64,000 nt of DNA, from positions 97,138 through 161,137 of the forward strand of contig JAEWGW010000023.1 of the NCBI GenBank assembly GCA_023388055.1, written 5' to 3'. The notes below the pieces were generated by a model, which was given only the letters and a program-made list of their open reading frames with translations, was not told the origin of the DNA and did not search any database. The position numbers were made by a program, and so were the translations under genes. This document shows, in pieces, positions 52,332-62,496 of this stretch; the first letter of the stretch is position 1, and each line of letters begins with the position of its first letter. The DNA comes from Bacillota bacterium (GTDB lineage: Bacteria > Bacillota > Bacilli > Paenibacillales > NBRC-103111).

Positions 52332-54683
52332 TTATTGCCGCCTATGGAGCGCCCGGTATTCATTGGGGGTGATGCCCTCCACCTTTTTGAATACCCGCAG
52401 GAAGGTGGTCCGGCTTAAGATCCCCACCTGGCTGGCAATTTCATGAACCTTCAGATCGCTGGATTCCAGCAGCTCGCAGGCCTTGCGGACCCGCACCAGA
52501 TTAATGTAGTCGGTGACGTACAAGCCCGTTTTTTCCACAAACACCCGTGACACATACTTTTCGGACACTCCCATTTCCGCGGCAATCTGCTCCAGCCCCA
52601 AATCCCGGACATAGTTGTCCCGGATATACTGCTCGATCAGGGACACCAGATTCCCCGGTTTCCTCCCCTTCTGCGACTGCGTCATCTCCAGCACCCGGCT
52701 GTAAAACTCCAGCAGCAGCTCCTTTAGCTCGTCCGGCTCCCGGAGCATGTGGCCGGAGGGAGCCTCCAGCAGCAGCCGGAATTCATCCTTGTCCTCCATA
52801 TCGGCTTGAAGCCCCTTTTCAGATAAAAAGCGGATCCCCGAAGTGTGCATTTCCTTCAGCAGGGCCAGCTGCTGCTCGTAGGATATTCCCCCGCCCGCAT
52901 TCCTGTCCAGAATGGCCTCCACAGTTTCCCGCAGTGCCTCCTCCTCCCCCAGCTTCAGACTGTTGAGAATCCGCTGCTCGTCATACAAGGAATATTCGTA
53001 CCTGCTGCGGCTTCCGTCGCATAACCGGCTGCCGCACAGGATCTCGAAGCGCTGCTCCCGGTCCCGTTTGCCGATGGCAGTCATCGCTTCATTGAAGGAA
53101 AGTCCGATATCATTGATCCCTTCGTAATAGGTGCCGATCCCCACCGCAATGTCATAATACATACGCACATCATAGGCGAACACCCCCAGCATCTGCTGGA
53201 ACGCATCCTTAATCTGCGCTGCCTGACCGGGCTCCGCTACATTCACCAGACAGACGAAGAGATTGGGCCGGTACTCCGCCACATAAGCGGGAAAAGCCCC
53301 GACCAGGAACTTCCAGACAATTTTCTTGATCCCCCCGATAATCTGCGGGCGTTCCGTATCCTGAATATCGGCATAGAAGGGCTCCTTGAAATCAAACAGC
53401 ACCGTGCAGCAAATAAAGCCGGCATGCTCGAAGCCAAAGTCCACCCGCAGGGTCTCCCGCAGGATGGCCTCTTCATTGAGGGTATGGCCCCGTAATATAA
53501 ATAAGAGGGAATATTCCACATATTCGCTGGTATGTTTGCTGTATTTCATTTTGAACTGCCGGTTGCTGTCAGAGAGCCGGTTGATTCCCTGCAGGATCAC
53601 ATCGAATTCATTGGCGGCGCGCTCATGCCCGTCTGTGCGTCCCTCCGGCTCCTGGCTGATCATCCGGCTGATGTTGCGGATCGGATTATAGATGTTGAGG
53701 CTGAATACAAAAGAGAAGCCCACCCCCATCACAATCAGCACCAGGCACAAAAGCAGGGTCATCTCCATAATGCTGCCGGTATGACGGTTAAATTCCGAAT
53801 AGGGAGTGAAGGAATAATAGTCCCAGCCGTACAAATCCGACTTGATATGCGCAACGGCATACCTGTTGCCCGCTACCTTCATCTCCCGGGTCGGGCTGCC
53901 GTCGCTGAAGGCCTCCGCCAGCTCCGTCTCCGGAACATTGCCCAGATAGCCGCGCTGGTCGTAGAGCTTGCTGCCTTGGCCGTCCAACACCACGAAGGTG
54001 GTGGAATCAAACACCGCATTGCCGGCCAGCACCCGCTCTACCGTGGATACGGCCAGGTTGACCACCATCACCGCCTGATAGTTGCCCACCCGGTTAAACA
54101 GCACCAGCGGCACCACCTGCTTGGTGTTGATGCCGTCCTGGATGACCGTGGTGGCCGGAAGAAGGTCGATAAATTTGTCCGTCTGGAGCAACCCCGACCA
54201 GTAAGCGCTGTCATATTCCTCGTAGCGGTACATCCGTTTAAAGAAGGACTCGAAGGAGTTGGCTCCACCGCTCACATACACATCCTGGTCATCCACATAG
54301 ACAAAGGTCGAGTCGGCAAAGCTGCTGACCACATTCTCATGGCGCTGCAAAATCCGGGGAAGCCGCCACAGCTCCGCTTTATTCTCCAGGGTTTGCTTAT
54401 CCTTGGGCATCAGCAGCCGCTGGACGGTTTCGTCATTCAAAAAATTAACCCCGGTAATCTGGGAGGTCTGGATATACGAATCCATCGCTTCCGAGGCGGT
54501 TTCCAAATTGGTGGTGATTCGGCTGGCAAACTCCCGCTCCATCAAGTGGGCCGAGTAGCTGTATTCCACCACTCCGATAATAATGATCGGAATCAAAAGG
54601 GACAGGAAGCACCCGAGTATCTTCAGGAAGAGCCGGTTGGATTTGCCCTGTATTGTCCTTCTCCCTCGTCCCCGCTGCCCCAT
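52332..54683 (-). CDS. Membrane-anchored AraC family regulator (YesN-like), locus 2
   Basis: 783 residues. Helices at about 21-42 and 303-326 bracket an extracytoplasmic dCache-like sensor domain; the C-terminal AraC double helix-turn-helix occupies about 670-780 (YVRDLGLEQIAAEMGVSEKYV and the terminal FLRVFKKVEGITPNEYR). It is the last gene of the locus 2 operon, 25 bp after the GH106-like gene, so it is co-transcribed with its probable targets and could form a positive feedback loop. AAAGGGGCGC precedes the ATG. Confidence 0.92.
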   Translation of the reverse strand: MGQRGRGRRTIQGKSNRLFLKILGCFLSLLIPIIIIGVVEYSYSAHLMEREFASRITTNLETASEAMDSYIQTSQITGVNFLNDETVQRLLMPKDKQTLENKAELWRLPRILQRHENVVSSFADSTFVYVDDQDVYVSGGANSFESFFKRMYRYEEYDSAYWSGLLQTDKFIDLLPATTVIQDGINTKQVVPLVLFNRVGNYQAVMVVNLAVSTVERVLAGNAVFDSTTFVVLDGQGSKLYDQRGYLGNVPETELAEAFSDGSPTREMKVAGNRYAVAHIKSDLYGWDYYSFTPYSEFNRHTGSIMEMTLLLCLVLIVMGVGFSFVFSLNIYNPIRNISRMISQEPEGRTDGHERAANEFDVILQGINRLSDSNRQFKMKYSKHTSEYVEYSLLFILRGHTLNEEAILRETLRVDFGFEHAGFICCTVLFDFKEPFYADIQDTERPQIIGGIKKIVWKFLVGAFPAYVAEYRPNLFVCLVNVAEPGQAAQIKDAFQQMLGVFAYDVRMYYDIAVGIGTYYEGINDIGLSFNEAMTAIGKRDREQRFEILCGSRLCDGSRSRYEYSLYDEQRILNSLKLGEEEALRETVEAILDRNAGGGISYEQQLALLKEMHTSGIRFLSEKGLQADMEDKDEFRLLLEAPSGHMLREPDELKELLLEFYSRVLEMTQSQKGRKPGNLVSLIEQYIRDNYVRDLGLEQIAAEMGVSEKYVSRVFVEKTGLYVTDYINLVRVRKACELLESSDLKVHEIASQVGILSRTTFLRVFKKVEGITPNEYRALHRRQ

Positions 54684-54708
54684 GCTTAGCGCCCCTTTCG
54701 ATTCTCTC

Positions 54709-57700
54709 TTATATGTTCACGATGCGAACCTGCTCCATTAATCCGTAAGGCACCGTCCGGTATTCCGGTGTAAACGACGCTCCTTCTGTCCGGAAGGACT
54801 CCCAGCTTGTTGTAGGCTGATCGCCCGCCGCCTGATGGAACGGACCAAACATATTGCGCGGACTGCCCATCACCTCCACCTCCAGGTGATTGACTCCTTC
54901 TCGGAGGTATCCGGTCAGCTCCACTCCATCCGCCGCCCGCCAGGGCACATGTCCAGCAGTCTGCCCGTTCATCCGGACCTCCACAGTAACCGCCTCGTAT
55001 TGGCCCAGCTTCAGCAGCGTTCTCTCCTCCGTTTGGCCGCCGGTGGTGCGGCTATGCGTAAACTCCATCCGGTAAATCATGCTGCCGTTGTAATGGAGAT
55101 ACCCCTGCTGCCCCCAGTCCCCCAGAGTGAGGGTTTCTGGCTCCTTGACCAGGCTGCGGCCGGGAGTCACGGCGAAGTCACCGGTTAAGTAGCAGTCCTC
55201 CAGCTCCATGTCCGTATGATACGCACAGCTGAGCTCCAGCACATTCCGGCCTTGAACAAGCCGTGGCAAACGGATTTTGGTGAAGGCCCTGTCCACAAAC
55301 CATCCTTCGGGTATTCCGGGCACCTCCTGCCCGTTCAGCCGGAAGCGGAACCGCTCCGCCGCCTCCAGCACCAGATGCAGCTCCGCATCAGGCACCTCCT
55401 CTGCTGTAAAGGCAAACCGCAGCACCACCTCCGTCCCGTTAGCGGGATGGTACTGCCCGATCCATTTATAACGTTGGGTAATGCCGTTAGCATACACCTG
55501 TCGCATCCCCAAGGTTTGGCGGATATCCCGTTGGGCCTGCCACACCTGCAGCTCCTCCGACCAGGCTCCGCCTGCGATGCTGTACGAACAGCTGTCCAGA
55601 GTCAGCACGTTGGGCATGGTCCGGGTGAAGGCAAATTCGGGACCCAAACTTGCTGCCGTCCGTTTCTCGGCAATGAGGGTTTGAGCTGCCGGAGGGAGCT
55701 CAGCACGATCTGCTGCGGCATCCTCACCGGTTATCACATATAGCTTAGAGCCGGCTGGGCCAAAATAAGCCTCAAACCGGATATGCCCCCCGGCCGTTGC
55801 CTTCGTCGCCACTTCACGCTTCTCTCCGGTAAGGGGGTCCCACTCCTCCACCTGTCCTTCTACCGCTGCCTCAATGGTCACCTGGAGGGAACGGCTCCGG
55901 TCATTATTTACCACAAAAAGAGTATGTCCTTCTTCCGTCTCCTTTAGCAGATAAAGCAGCTCGTAAGCTTCCTTATGGCCGACGGTCTCCCGGATGCTTA
56001 CCGTACGCGGAAGTGTCTGCTCCAGCGCAGCTGTCAGCTCTTGAAAGCCAGTGACCACCGTAACGCCGGGATGGCGGTACAGCTCTTCCGCCGCCGCTGA
56101 CGGGCGGCCTTCGATCATAGCTGCCCCCGGAGCCATGGCGGTGATGCGTCCGCCTGCCGCCAGGAACTCCTCCAGCAGCCGGCGGGTGCTCTCCAGCATG
56201 GTGCGGATGGGCGGCAGAACAATCGTGTTGTAGGCGGCCAGGTTGATCCGCAGCTCCCCGTTCTCTATGCTGCCTGCTTCCGCCATAATCGTCTCATCGC
56301 CCAGGTCAAAATCATAATGGGTGCCCAGCAGATGCCGCAGCAGCTCATTGAAGTCATCCCCATACCGGTCCACCACCGGGATATCCGCATCCAGCCCCCG
56401 GCGGCTGTTCTCATAGGGGGTGGTGCCCAGCATGGCCCAGGCGGTGGAGGCGGGATGCAGCACCAGCAGCCGGCGGATGGGCCGTCCTTCGGACAGCACG
56501 GCGCCGATCCGGGCGAAGTAGTCCTCCACAAGCCGGTTATATTTCCACCAGGAGGCCTGGTAATTAAAAACAGGGGGATAATCCCGCTTCCGGCAGCCCT
56601 TCAGGGAATATAGCGCCAGATGCTGGGAGCGCATGTTGACACCCAGCACATACTGCCAGTCACCCATCCACTTCTGCCCCTCGAAGGTAAAGTGCCAGCC
56701 GGTGCAGCCGTAGGTTTCCGAGATGACGAACTTGCGGCCATACTGGTTGGCCACGCTGGTGCATTGTTTGACCGTCAGATGCTCCTCCGTCTGCTCGCAG
56801 AGCATATCGATGCCCGGCACCTGCTGGTATCGGTAATGGGGCATGACGGCACCGCCCACCCGGGTGGCTACGCCGAGAGCATTCTCCCAGAGATAGTGCC
56901 CGGTAAAGGCAATGCCGTTTTCTCCGCACCATTCGCCCAACTGGCGGGAGAAGGCTTCGCTGAACTTCTCGGTGATGGTCCGCCAATAGTCATGGCGGGC
57001 CATAGGCGACAGCTCCCCGTCATAGAACAAATAAGGGAGCACATCCATCATATCATAGCCCCTGCGTTCCATAAAAAAGGCGGGCAATCCGTAGGTCCAG
57101 GGCAGCCAGCCCCGTCCCGGCGTATACTTGCAGTGCCGGTCATGGACACCCGGCTCGTCGGTGAAAACCCCTGCCACCAGCTGGGCGAACCGTTCGCCCA
57201 GCTCCTCCTTGTAGCGCTCATACGTAAGCCGGATAAACTGGCGCACGGTGTCCGGGTTCATGCTGTCCGGAGGAGCTTCGCCGTTAAACCACTCGCTTTT
57301 GGCGGAGACCTCCACCCGGAATATCAGCAGCACCTCTTCCGGGTCTAACGCCGCAGGCTGGACAGAGGCATCCTCTAGGCGATTGCAGCTGTACAGCTGA
57401 CGCTCCTGCACCCGGGCGCGGAATACAGCAGCCACGTTGTTATCCACCGGGTAACCGAAGCCGGCCGCCCGCACCTCCAGCGTCAGTCCCTTGGACCGGT
57501 AGTCGTCGCCCATGGCGGGAACCTCCCCGCCTGCCGTACCGGATGGCCACCGGTCCTCATCATACAGCCATGCCTTCATGCCCAGCTCTCCGGCCAGGTC
57601 AGCCGAAAGGCGGATCGCATCCATCCATTCCTTGCCCAGGTAGGGTGTCTCCAACCCATCCCGGGAGTGCATGAAGAAGCCGCCCATCCCTTGGCTGTGC

Positions 57701-57825
57701 ATATCCCGGATTTGGCACTCCAGCTCCTCGGGCCGGAGCTTGCCGTTCCATGCCCAGAAGGGCACGGAACGGTATTCGGCGGGAGGCTTGCGGAACAGGC
57801 CGCTTAACGCAGATTCACGGGTCAC
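54709..57825 (-). CDS. Glycoside hydrolase, GH106-like (probable alpha-L-rhamnosidase type)
   Basis: 1038 residues, no signal peptide, so cytoplasmic. The N-terminal PFWAWNGKL then ELECQIRDMHSQGMGGFFMH (about 23-53) and AWLYDEDRWPSG (about 85-96) are typical of the large GH106-type TIM-barrel hydrolases; FTDEPGV and FTGHYLWEN carry acidic candidates for catalysis. A Rossmann-like segment and two C-terminal beta-sandwich domains (about 760-1030) complete the usual layout. GH106 members remove alpha-L-rhamnose, including from rhamnogalacturonan. The linkage preference here is inferred, since related uncharacterised subgroups exist. GTG start at 57825 after GGAGGGAAAATAA. Confidence 0.8.
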   Translation of the reverse strand: MTRESALSGLFRKPPAEYRSVPFWAWNGKLRPEELECQIRDMHSQGMGGFFMHSRDGLETPYLGKEWMDAIRLSADLAGELGMKAWLYDEDRWPSGTAGGEVPAMGDDYRSKGLTLEVRAAGFGYPVDNNVAAVFRARVQERQLYSCNRLEDASVQPAALDPEEVLLIFRVEVSAKSEWFNGEAPPDSMNPDTVRQFIRLTYERYKEELGERFAQLVAGVFTDEPGVHDRHCKYTPGRGWLPWTYGLPAFFMERRGYDMMDVLPYLFYDGELSPMARHDYWRTITEKFSEAFSRQLGEWCGENGIAFTGHYLWENALGVATRVGGAVMPHYRYQQVPGIDMLCEQTEEHLTVKQCTSVANQYGRKFVISETYGCTGWHFTFEGQKWMGDWQYVLGVNMRSQHLALYSLKGCRKRDYPPVFNYQASWWKYNRLVEDYFARIGAVLSEGRPIRRLLVLHPASTAWAMLGTTPYENSRRGLDADIPVVDRYGDDFNELLRHLLGTHYDFDLGDETIMAEAGSIENGELRINLAAYNTIVLPPIRTMLESTRRLLEEFLAAGGRITAMAPGAAMIEGRPSAAAEELYRHPGVTVVTGFQELTAALEQTLPRTVSIRETVGHKEAYELLYLLKETEEGHTLFVVNNDRSRSLQVTIEAAVEGQVEEWDPLTGEKREVATKATAGGHIRFEAYFGPAGSKLYVITGEDAAADRAELPPAAQTLIAEKRTAASLGPEFAFTRTMPNVLTLDSCSYSIAGGAWSEELQVWQAQRDIRQTLGMRQVYANGITQRYKWIGQYHPANGTEVVLRFAFTAEEVPDAELHLVLEAAERFRFRLNGQEVPGIPEGWFVDRAFTKIRLPRLVQGRNVLELSCAYHTDMELEDCYLTGDFAVTPGRSLVKEPETLTLGDWGQQGYLHYNGSMIYRMEFTHSRTTGGQTEERTLLKLGQYEAVTVEVRMNGQTAGHVPWRAADGVELTGYLREGVNHLEVEVMGSPRNMFGPFHQAAGDQPTTSWESFRTEGASFTPEYRTVPYGLMEQVRIVNI

Positions 57826-57844
57826 TTATTTTCCCTCCGCTCTT

Positions 57845-57875
57845 AGGGCGTGTTTGCAAACACACCCTAGGGTGT
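57845..57875. other. Overlapping palindromes in an intra-operon gap
   Basis: AGGG-C-GTGTTTGCAAACAC-A-CCCT (57845-57868) overlaps the perfect palindrome ACACCCTAGGGTGT (57862-57875). The two hairpins are mutually exclusive and sit between the sialidase-fold and GH106-like genes, suggesting an mRNA processing or attenuation point. Confidence 0.5.
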
Positions 57876-57887
57876 GCAAGTCATTCT

Positions 57888-58916
57888 TTATTCCAGCTCC
57901 AGGGTCCAGCAGACAATCCGCTCCCGCCGCCAGGTGTAGGTGACGTAGACGGTGCTGCCTTGGGCGATTACCGCCGGATAAGAGAATTCCCCATATTCCA
58001 GTGGTATGGTGTACGAACGGTATTCCCCCTCCAGCACCACCAGCTCCTCCCAATTGTCCCCATTGTCCCGGGAGGCGCTGAGCAATAGGGGCATCCGCGG
58101 CCCTCTGTACATGCCGATGGGATTGTAAGCCAGCACCAGCGTGCCGTCTTCCATCCGGGCCAGATCGATGCCGCTGTTATTATTGGGCAGATAAGTACGG
58201 TAGGCGGGTGACCAGGTACGGCCCGAGTCGGTGGAATCGCTGCGGTAGATGAAGCCGCCTGTGCTGCGCATGAGCATATGGACCTGACCGGGTTCTGACT
58301 CCCAAATGGTGGGCTGGATCAGACCCATACCGGGCACCAGCGTCCGGGTTTCCCCCTCCGCGAGAGGCTGGTCCCGGGGATGAAGCACAGGCACAATGGC
58401 GCTTTGGGTCCAGGTTTTTCCCTCATCGGTGGAGATATCGGCAAAGCTGTCCCATACCTCCCCCTCCAGGGAGGCTGGGGCCAGCCAGGTGCCGTCCTGA
58501 AGGGCAATGAGCTTGTTCTTCACCGGCCCCCGTCCGCCCTGGTCGCCGGGTACCAGCTCCTCCGGCGTACTCCAGGTGTGCCCGTCATCATCCGATACGG
58601 TGACCCGGGTCCGCCATTGGGGAATAGGCTTGCCCACCTTATAATGAAGCACAATCCTGCCGCTGTCCTGGCGGAACAGCACCGGGTTCCAGTGCACCAG
58701 CTCCGCCTCGTCAACCACCAGCTCTGGCGGGGACCAGACTCCTCCGATCCTGCGGGAGCACCAGATGGCCACATCCGGGTTGCCCTCCTTGGACCCGGCG
58801 AAGTAAGCAACCAGCAGATCTCCGCCTGGCAGAGCGACAACGGTAGAGGCATGGCAGTTATGGAAAGGACGGTCGTCCGTAAACAGAAACTCCTTCAGTT
58901 GGGACTTCAGCTTCAT
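57888..58916 (-). CDS. Sialidase-fold (BNR repeat) glycan-active protein
   Basis: 342 residues, no signal peptide. Six-bladed propeller with Asp-box repeats SDDDGHTW (about 109-116), STDEGKTW (about 162-169), STDSGRTW (about 233-240) and SRDNGDNW (about 287-294). The family name is exo-alpha-sialidase, but an aldolase and a GH106-like enzyme next door and the lack of secretion make a true sialidase unlikely. Intracellular propellers of this type include lyases and hydrolases acting on uronate- or rhamnose-containing oligosaccharides. AAAGGAGTGTAAACAC precedes the ATG; 14 bp after the aldolase gene. Confidence 0.8.
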   Translation of the reverse strand: MKLKSQLKEFLFTDDRPFHNCHASTVVALPGGDLLVAYFAGSKEGNPDVAIWCSRRIGGVWSPPELVVDEAELVHWNPVLFRQDSGRIVLHYKVGKPIPQWRTRVTVSDDDGHTWSTPEELVPGDQGGRGPVKNKLIALQDGTWLAPASLEGEVWDSFADISTDEGKTWTQSAIVPVLHPRDQPLAEGETRTLVPGMGLIQPTIWESEPGQVHMLMRSTGGFIYRSDSTDSGRTWSPAYRTYLPNNNSGIDLARMEDGTLVLAYNPIGMYRGPRMPLLLSASRDNGDNWEELVVLEGEYRSYTIPLEYGEFSYPAVIAQGSTVYVTYTWRRERIVCWTLELE

Positions 58917-58930
58917 GTGTTTACACTCCT

Positions 58931-59866
58931 TTAATCTCCAAGCTTATAATGCTCCCGCACCAAGGCCGTCAGCGCATGAAGCTGCTCCAGCTCCAGCCGG
59001 TTGGCATAGGTTAAATGGCGGCAGTCCTTCGTGCGAGTATGGAGGCCGATAGGAAGGCCCTCCAGGCTCAAATAATACTTGGCATTCACCGGGTAATACT
59101 GGCTTTCGATCACAGAGGCCAAGCCCAGAAACCATTGCAGATTCTGCGCCTGCTCCGGCCGGTCCGCATAATGCCGGTACAGCCAGGCGTACAGATCCGG
59201 GTGAAAATTACCCATCACCCCGCTATAGCCATGTGCCCCCAGCTTGAGGGATTCCAGCAGGGTGGCGGCATTGGCATTGTACAGCTTCAGCGTGCCGCCC
59301 TGCACCGCCGCCAGCTTATCGGCGATTTGGCCGCTGTGGCAGCTTGTATCCTTCAGGAACTGGAATCTGCCTGTGCCTTCGCACCAGGCCAGGAGCTCCG
59401 GCGACAGCAGACGTTTGTAAGGATACGGGCATTCATAAACCCCGAAGGGAATTTCCGGCACCGCCTCCAGCAGAAGTGCGGCCCGCTCCTTCCATACCTC
59501 ATCCTGCTCCTCCATGGCGGCCAGCCGGTTGCTGACCAGCACGATAGCCTGAACACCGGTGGCTGCCATAGCCTGCAGCTCCGTGATCTGGTCCTCCAGC
59601 GTATCGGAAATATGGCCGGAGGCCACTACCTGAATCCGTCCCGCAGCCCGCTCCCGGACAAAGCGGGCGATGGACACCCGCTCCTCCAAGGACAGCGCGA
59701 ACATTTCGCTGGACTGGCACACGGCGAACAAACCCGCCACCCCATGCCCGATATACCACTCCACCAGATGCTCCAGAGCGTGGTAGTCCACGTCCCCTGA
59801 ATCCGTGAAGGGGGTGATCATGGTAGGGTAAACACCCGGGGCAATCAACTTTTGGCTAATATTCAT
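58931..59866 (-). CDS. DapA/NanA-family aldolase (dihydrodipicolinate synthase-like)
   Basis: 311 residues. Class I TIM-barrel aldolase with the Schiff-base Lys172 (FLKDTS) and Tyr144 (GVYECP) at the standard 28-residue distance; the usual GTTGE loop reads QSSE. The family includes N-acetylneuraminate lyase, 2-keto-3-deoxy-gluconate aldolase and lysine-pathway DapA. Its place between a sugar-binding lipoprotein and glycosidases favours cleavage of a keto-deoxy sugar over lysine synthesis. GGCGGAGGACATTACA precedes the ATG. Confidence 0.87.
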   Translation of the reverse strand: MNISQKLIAPGVYPTMITPFTDSGDVDYHALEHLVEWYIGHGVAGLFAVCQSSEMFALSLEERVSIARFVRERAAGRIQVVASGHISDTLEDQITELQAMAATGVQAIVLVSNRLAAMEEQDEVWKERAALLLEAVPEIPFGVYECPYPYKRLLSPELLAWCEGTGRFQFLKDTSCHSGQIADKLAAVQGGTLKLYNANAATLLESLKLGAHGYSGVMGNFHPDLYAWLYRHYADRPEQAQNLQWFLGLASVIESQYYPVNAKYYLSLEGLPIGLHTRTKDCRHLTYANRLELEQLHALTALVREHYKLGD

Positions 59867-59893
59867 TGTAATGTCCTCCGCCGGTTTATGGTT

Positions 59894-61540
59894 TTATTTC
59901 AGCCGGGCCAGGGCATCGTTATAGATCTTCTCAATCTCTGTTGCTCCGGAATCCTTGGCCTTCTTGATGACAGCATCATAGTCGTCGATCTTCTTCAGTC
60001 CCATGACAAACTTGTCATACTCCTGCTCCAGCATGGTGTTGAGGGGGGCCAGCAGCTCCTTCACCCGGCTGGATTCCTCCTTGGTCAGAGGCGGGTCCAT
60101 CACCGGATCCACATAGGCCTTGTCGTCGGCAATGGTCTTCCAGTATTTCTCGTGGATGTCACTCCAGGTGCCCAGAAGCTTCTCCACCTGTACCTGCGGA
60201 TCCATATTGGCGAAGTACGGGGTAAAGCTCAGCTTGCCCGAACCTAGCTCGGAATACATAGCATAGAAGGAGGTAGGCTGGCCTTCCTTAAACTTGGAAA
60301 CATAATCGGCCTTGAGCTTAGGCTGGCCCTTCTCATCCAGCGTGTGGTGAACCCCTTCCACTCCATAGCTCATGAGGTTGGAGGCTTTCTCCGTATACAT
60401 CCAGTCGAACATCCTGATTAGTGTTTCCGGATCCTTGGCTTTGGAGCTGATGGCAAAAATCCGGTCCGAGGACAAGGTGGTGGCATAAAACTCGGCTCTT
60501 GCCTTGCCTGCTTTGTTGGTGGGAACAGGAATCAGCTCGAACTTGCCGGCGGGCACCGCTGCCTTCAGCTGTTTGGTGTAATCCAGGGCAAAGCCGCTGT
60601 TATCGAAGAAAAAGAAGGACTTGCCGCTGGTCAGCTTCTCTGTCCATTGCTGCTGGGTAGCGACAGCATAATCCTTATCCAGCACGCCGGAGGAATAGGC
60701 CTTGTTGAAGAAGGTGAGCACCTCCTTAAACTCCGGTGTAGCCGGACCAAACACATATTGGCCGCCGTTTTTGTCCTTGTCGAAGTAGATGCCGTTGCCG
60801 CCTCCGCCTACCCCGGAACCCAGGGAATAGGACATGGTTTTGAACATTTGATGCATGGAACTGCTGCCCTTACGTACGGAGAACGGCACAGAGTCAGGAT
60901 ACAGCTTCTTCAGCTCCTGGAGCACGGTGAGGAGCTCGTCATAGCTTTTGGGGACAGCCAGGTTATGCTTCTCTAACAGATCCGTCCGGATAACCGGGCC
61001 AAAACCGTTCTTCAGCTCGTTGCGCCCTACCGCCGGGAAGCCATACAGCTCGCCGTTGGCGGTAAACTTGGCCATGTCGGGATATTGGTCCCAGAATTTT
61101 TTGAAATTAGGGAGCAGCCCCTTGTCCATATATTGCTTCAAGGGAAGGAAAAGTCCGGAGGAGGCAAAGCTGTTGACATCGTTCATATCAATCTGGATAA
61201 TGTCCGGCAGATTGTTGGTGGCGAGCAGGGTCTTTTTCTTGTCGCTGTAGTTGCTCTGGGGCACGTTCTCGAACTTCAGCTTGATATTGGTCTGTTTCAG
61301 AATTTCCTGCTGCACAGATGCCTGATTCTTCACCGGTTGGTTAGGATGCTCCGGGAAGGTTACCGTCACCTCCCGCTCCTTGGCGGAAACGGGGTTGGCG
61401 CTGGCTCCTCCCGTTGGTGCCGTGGCTTGGGGTGCGGCGGACTGCCCGGCCTCCTTGCCTCCCGAGCATGCTGCCGCGCCAGTGGCCAGAACTGCGGCCG
61501 CTACGGCCAGTGAAGCTGTTTTCATCCATCTTTTCGTCAT
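59894..61540 (-). CDS. Extracellular oligosaccharide-binding lipoprotein, locus 2
   Basis: 548 residues. Lipoprotein signal (AAAC, Cys about 25), Gly/Ala/Ser-rich tether, then a two-lobed LipO-like binding domain. FDKDKNGG (about 254-261) resembles a calcium loop, and the YGVEGVHHTL segment is shared with the other binders in the window. It pairs with the two permeases just upstream. AAAGGGAGG precedes the ATG. Confidence 0.92.
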   Translation of the reverse strand: MTKRWMKTASLAVAAAVLATGAAACSGGKEAGQSAAPQATAPTGGASANPVSAKEREVTVTFPEHPNQPVKNQASVQQEILKQTNIKLKFENVPQSNYSDKKKTLLATNNLPDIIQIDMNDVNSFASSGLFLPLKQYMDKGLLPNFKKFWDQYPDMAKFTANGELYGFPAVGRNELKNGFGPVIRTDLLEKHNLAVPKSYDELLTVLQELKKLYPDSVPFSVRKGSSSMHQMFKTMSYSLGSGVGGGGNGIYFDKDKNGGQYVFGPATPEFKEVLTFFNKAYSSGVLDKDYAVATQQQWTEKLTSGKSFFFFDNSGFALDYTKQLKAAVPAGKFELIPVPTNKAGKARAEFYATTLSSDRIFAISSKAKDPETLIRMFDWMYTEKASNLMSYGVEGVHHTLDEKGQPKLKADYVSKFKEGQPTSFYAMYSELGSGKLSFTPYFANMDPQVQVEKLLGTWSDIHEKYWKTIADDKAYVDPVMDPPLTKEESSRVKELLAPLNTMLEQEYDKFVMGLKKIDDYDAVIKKAKDSGATEIEKIYNDALARLK

Positions 61541-61601
61541 TTGTACAACCTCCCTTTGATTGTTGAAGCCGGTCGTTTTCCTTTATTGTACCTGAGCTGA
61601 G

Positions 61602-62480
61602 CTACCCCTTCAGTGCCCCCACCATAGCACCTTTCACGAAATACTTCTGCAGGTACGGGTACACCACCAGAATGGGCAGCACTGTAATGATGATGACGGC
61701 AAATTTGTAGTTGGTGGCCACCACCCGGAAATTATTGGAGGAGCTGCCGATGCTGGCGGTTTGGTCGGCGAATTCCCCGGCGATGACAATATTGCGCAGC
61801 AGCACCTGTACCGGATACTTGACGCTGCTGTTCAGATAGATCAGGGACGGGAAGAAGCTGTTCCAGTGATGCACCGCATAAAACAGCACCATGGTAGCCA
61901 TTACAGGCAGAGATAAGGGAATGATCACCTTAAACAGCACCTGGATTTCATTGGCTCCGTCCAGATAAGCGGATTCCTGTAGAGCCATGGGAATGCCCTC
62001 AAAGTAGGTTTTCATAATTATCATGTTGAAAGCGCTTATCGCCGGCGGCAGCACAAGAGCCCACATGCTGTTGATCAGGCCCAGCTTCTGCACCACCAGA
62101 TACAGCGGGATCAGACCGCCGCTGATGAACATGGTGGCTGCCACCATCATCACCAGTATATTGCGCCCGTACATATCCTTGCGGGACAACGGGTAAGCGC
62201 AAAGCGCCGTCATCGCTACATTGATTACAGTCCCCACTGTGGTATAGAGCACCGTATTGCCGTAAGCCCTCCAGATGCTGGGGTCCTTCAGCACGATCAT
62301 ATAGGCGTCCCAGGTAATATCCCGGGGATAAAAATTGATCAGCCCGCGGGTCACCAGATTGCCGTTGCTGATGGAGACGATGAAGATGTAATACATAGGA
62401 TAGACGGTAATGAAAATAACCAAACACAGCAGAATCACATTAATGGTGTCGAACACTTTGGAGCCTAATGAGGTTTTCAC
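61602..62480 (-). CDS. ABC transporter permease, YtcP/LplC-type, locus 2
   Basis: 292 residues from GTG 62480, six transmembrane segments, EAA-type loop QESAYLDGANEIQVLFKVII (about 177-196) and the usual end YLQKYFVKGAMVGALKG. GGGAGAGGG lies about 5 nt before the GTG. A longer frame to 62675 overlaps the upstream permease in another frame with unlikely composition and is rejected. No ATPase gene is present, as usual for this transporter class. Confidence 0.92.
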   Translation of the reverse strand: MKTSLGSKVFDTINVILLCLVIFITVYPMYYIFIVSISNGNLVTRGLINFYPRDITWDAYMIVLKDPSIWRAYGNTVLYTTVGTVINVAMTALCAYPLSRKDMYGRNILVMMVAATMFISGGLIPLYLVVQKLGLINSMWALVLPPAISAFNMIIMKTYFEGIPMALQESAYLDGANEIQVLFKVIIPLSLPVMATMVLFYAVHHWNSFFPSLIYLNSSVKYPVQVLLRNIVIAGEFADQTASIGSSSNNFRVVATNYKFAVIIITVLPILVVYPYLQKYFVKGAMVGALKG

Positions 62481-62496
62481 AATTGCCCTCTCCCTT

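Noticed and set aside
57888..58916. True secreted sialidase
   Set aside because: No signal peptide, and neighbours (permeases, GH106-like enzyme) point to intracellular processing of a plant-type oligosaccharide; only the fold is supported.
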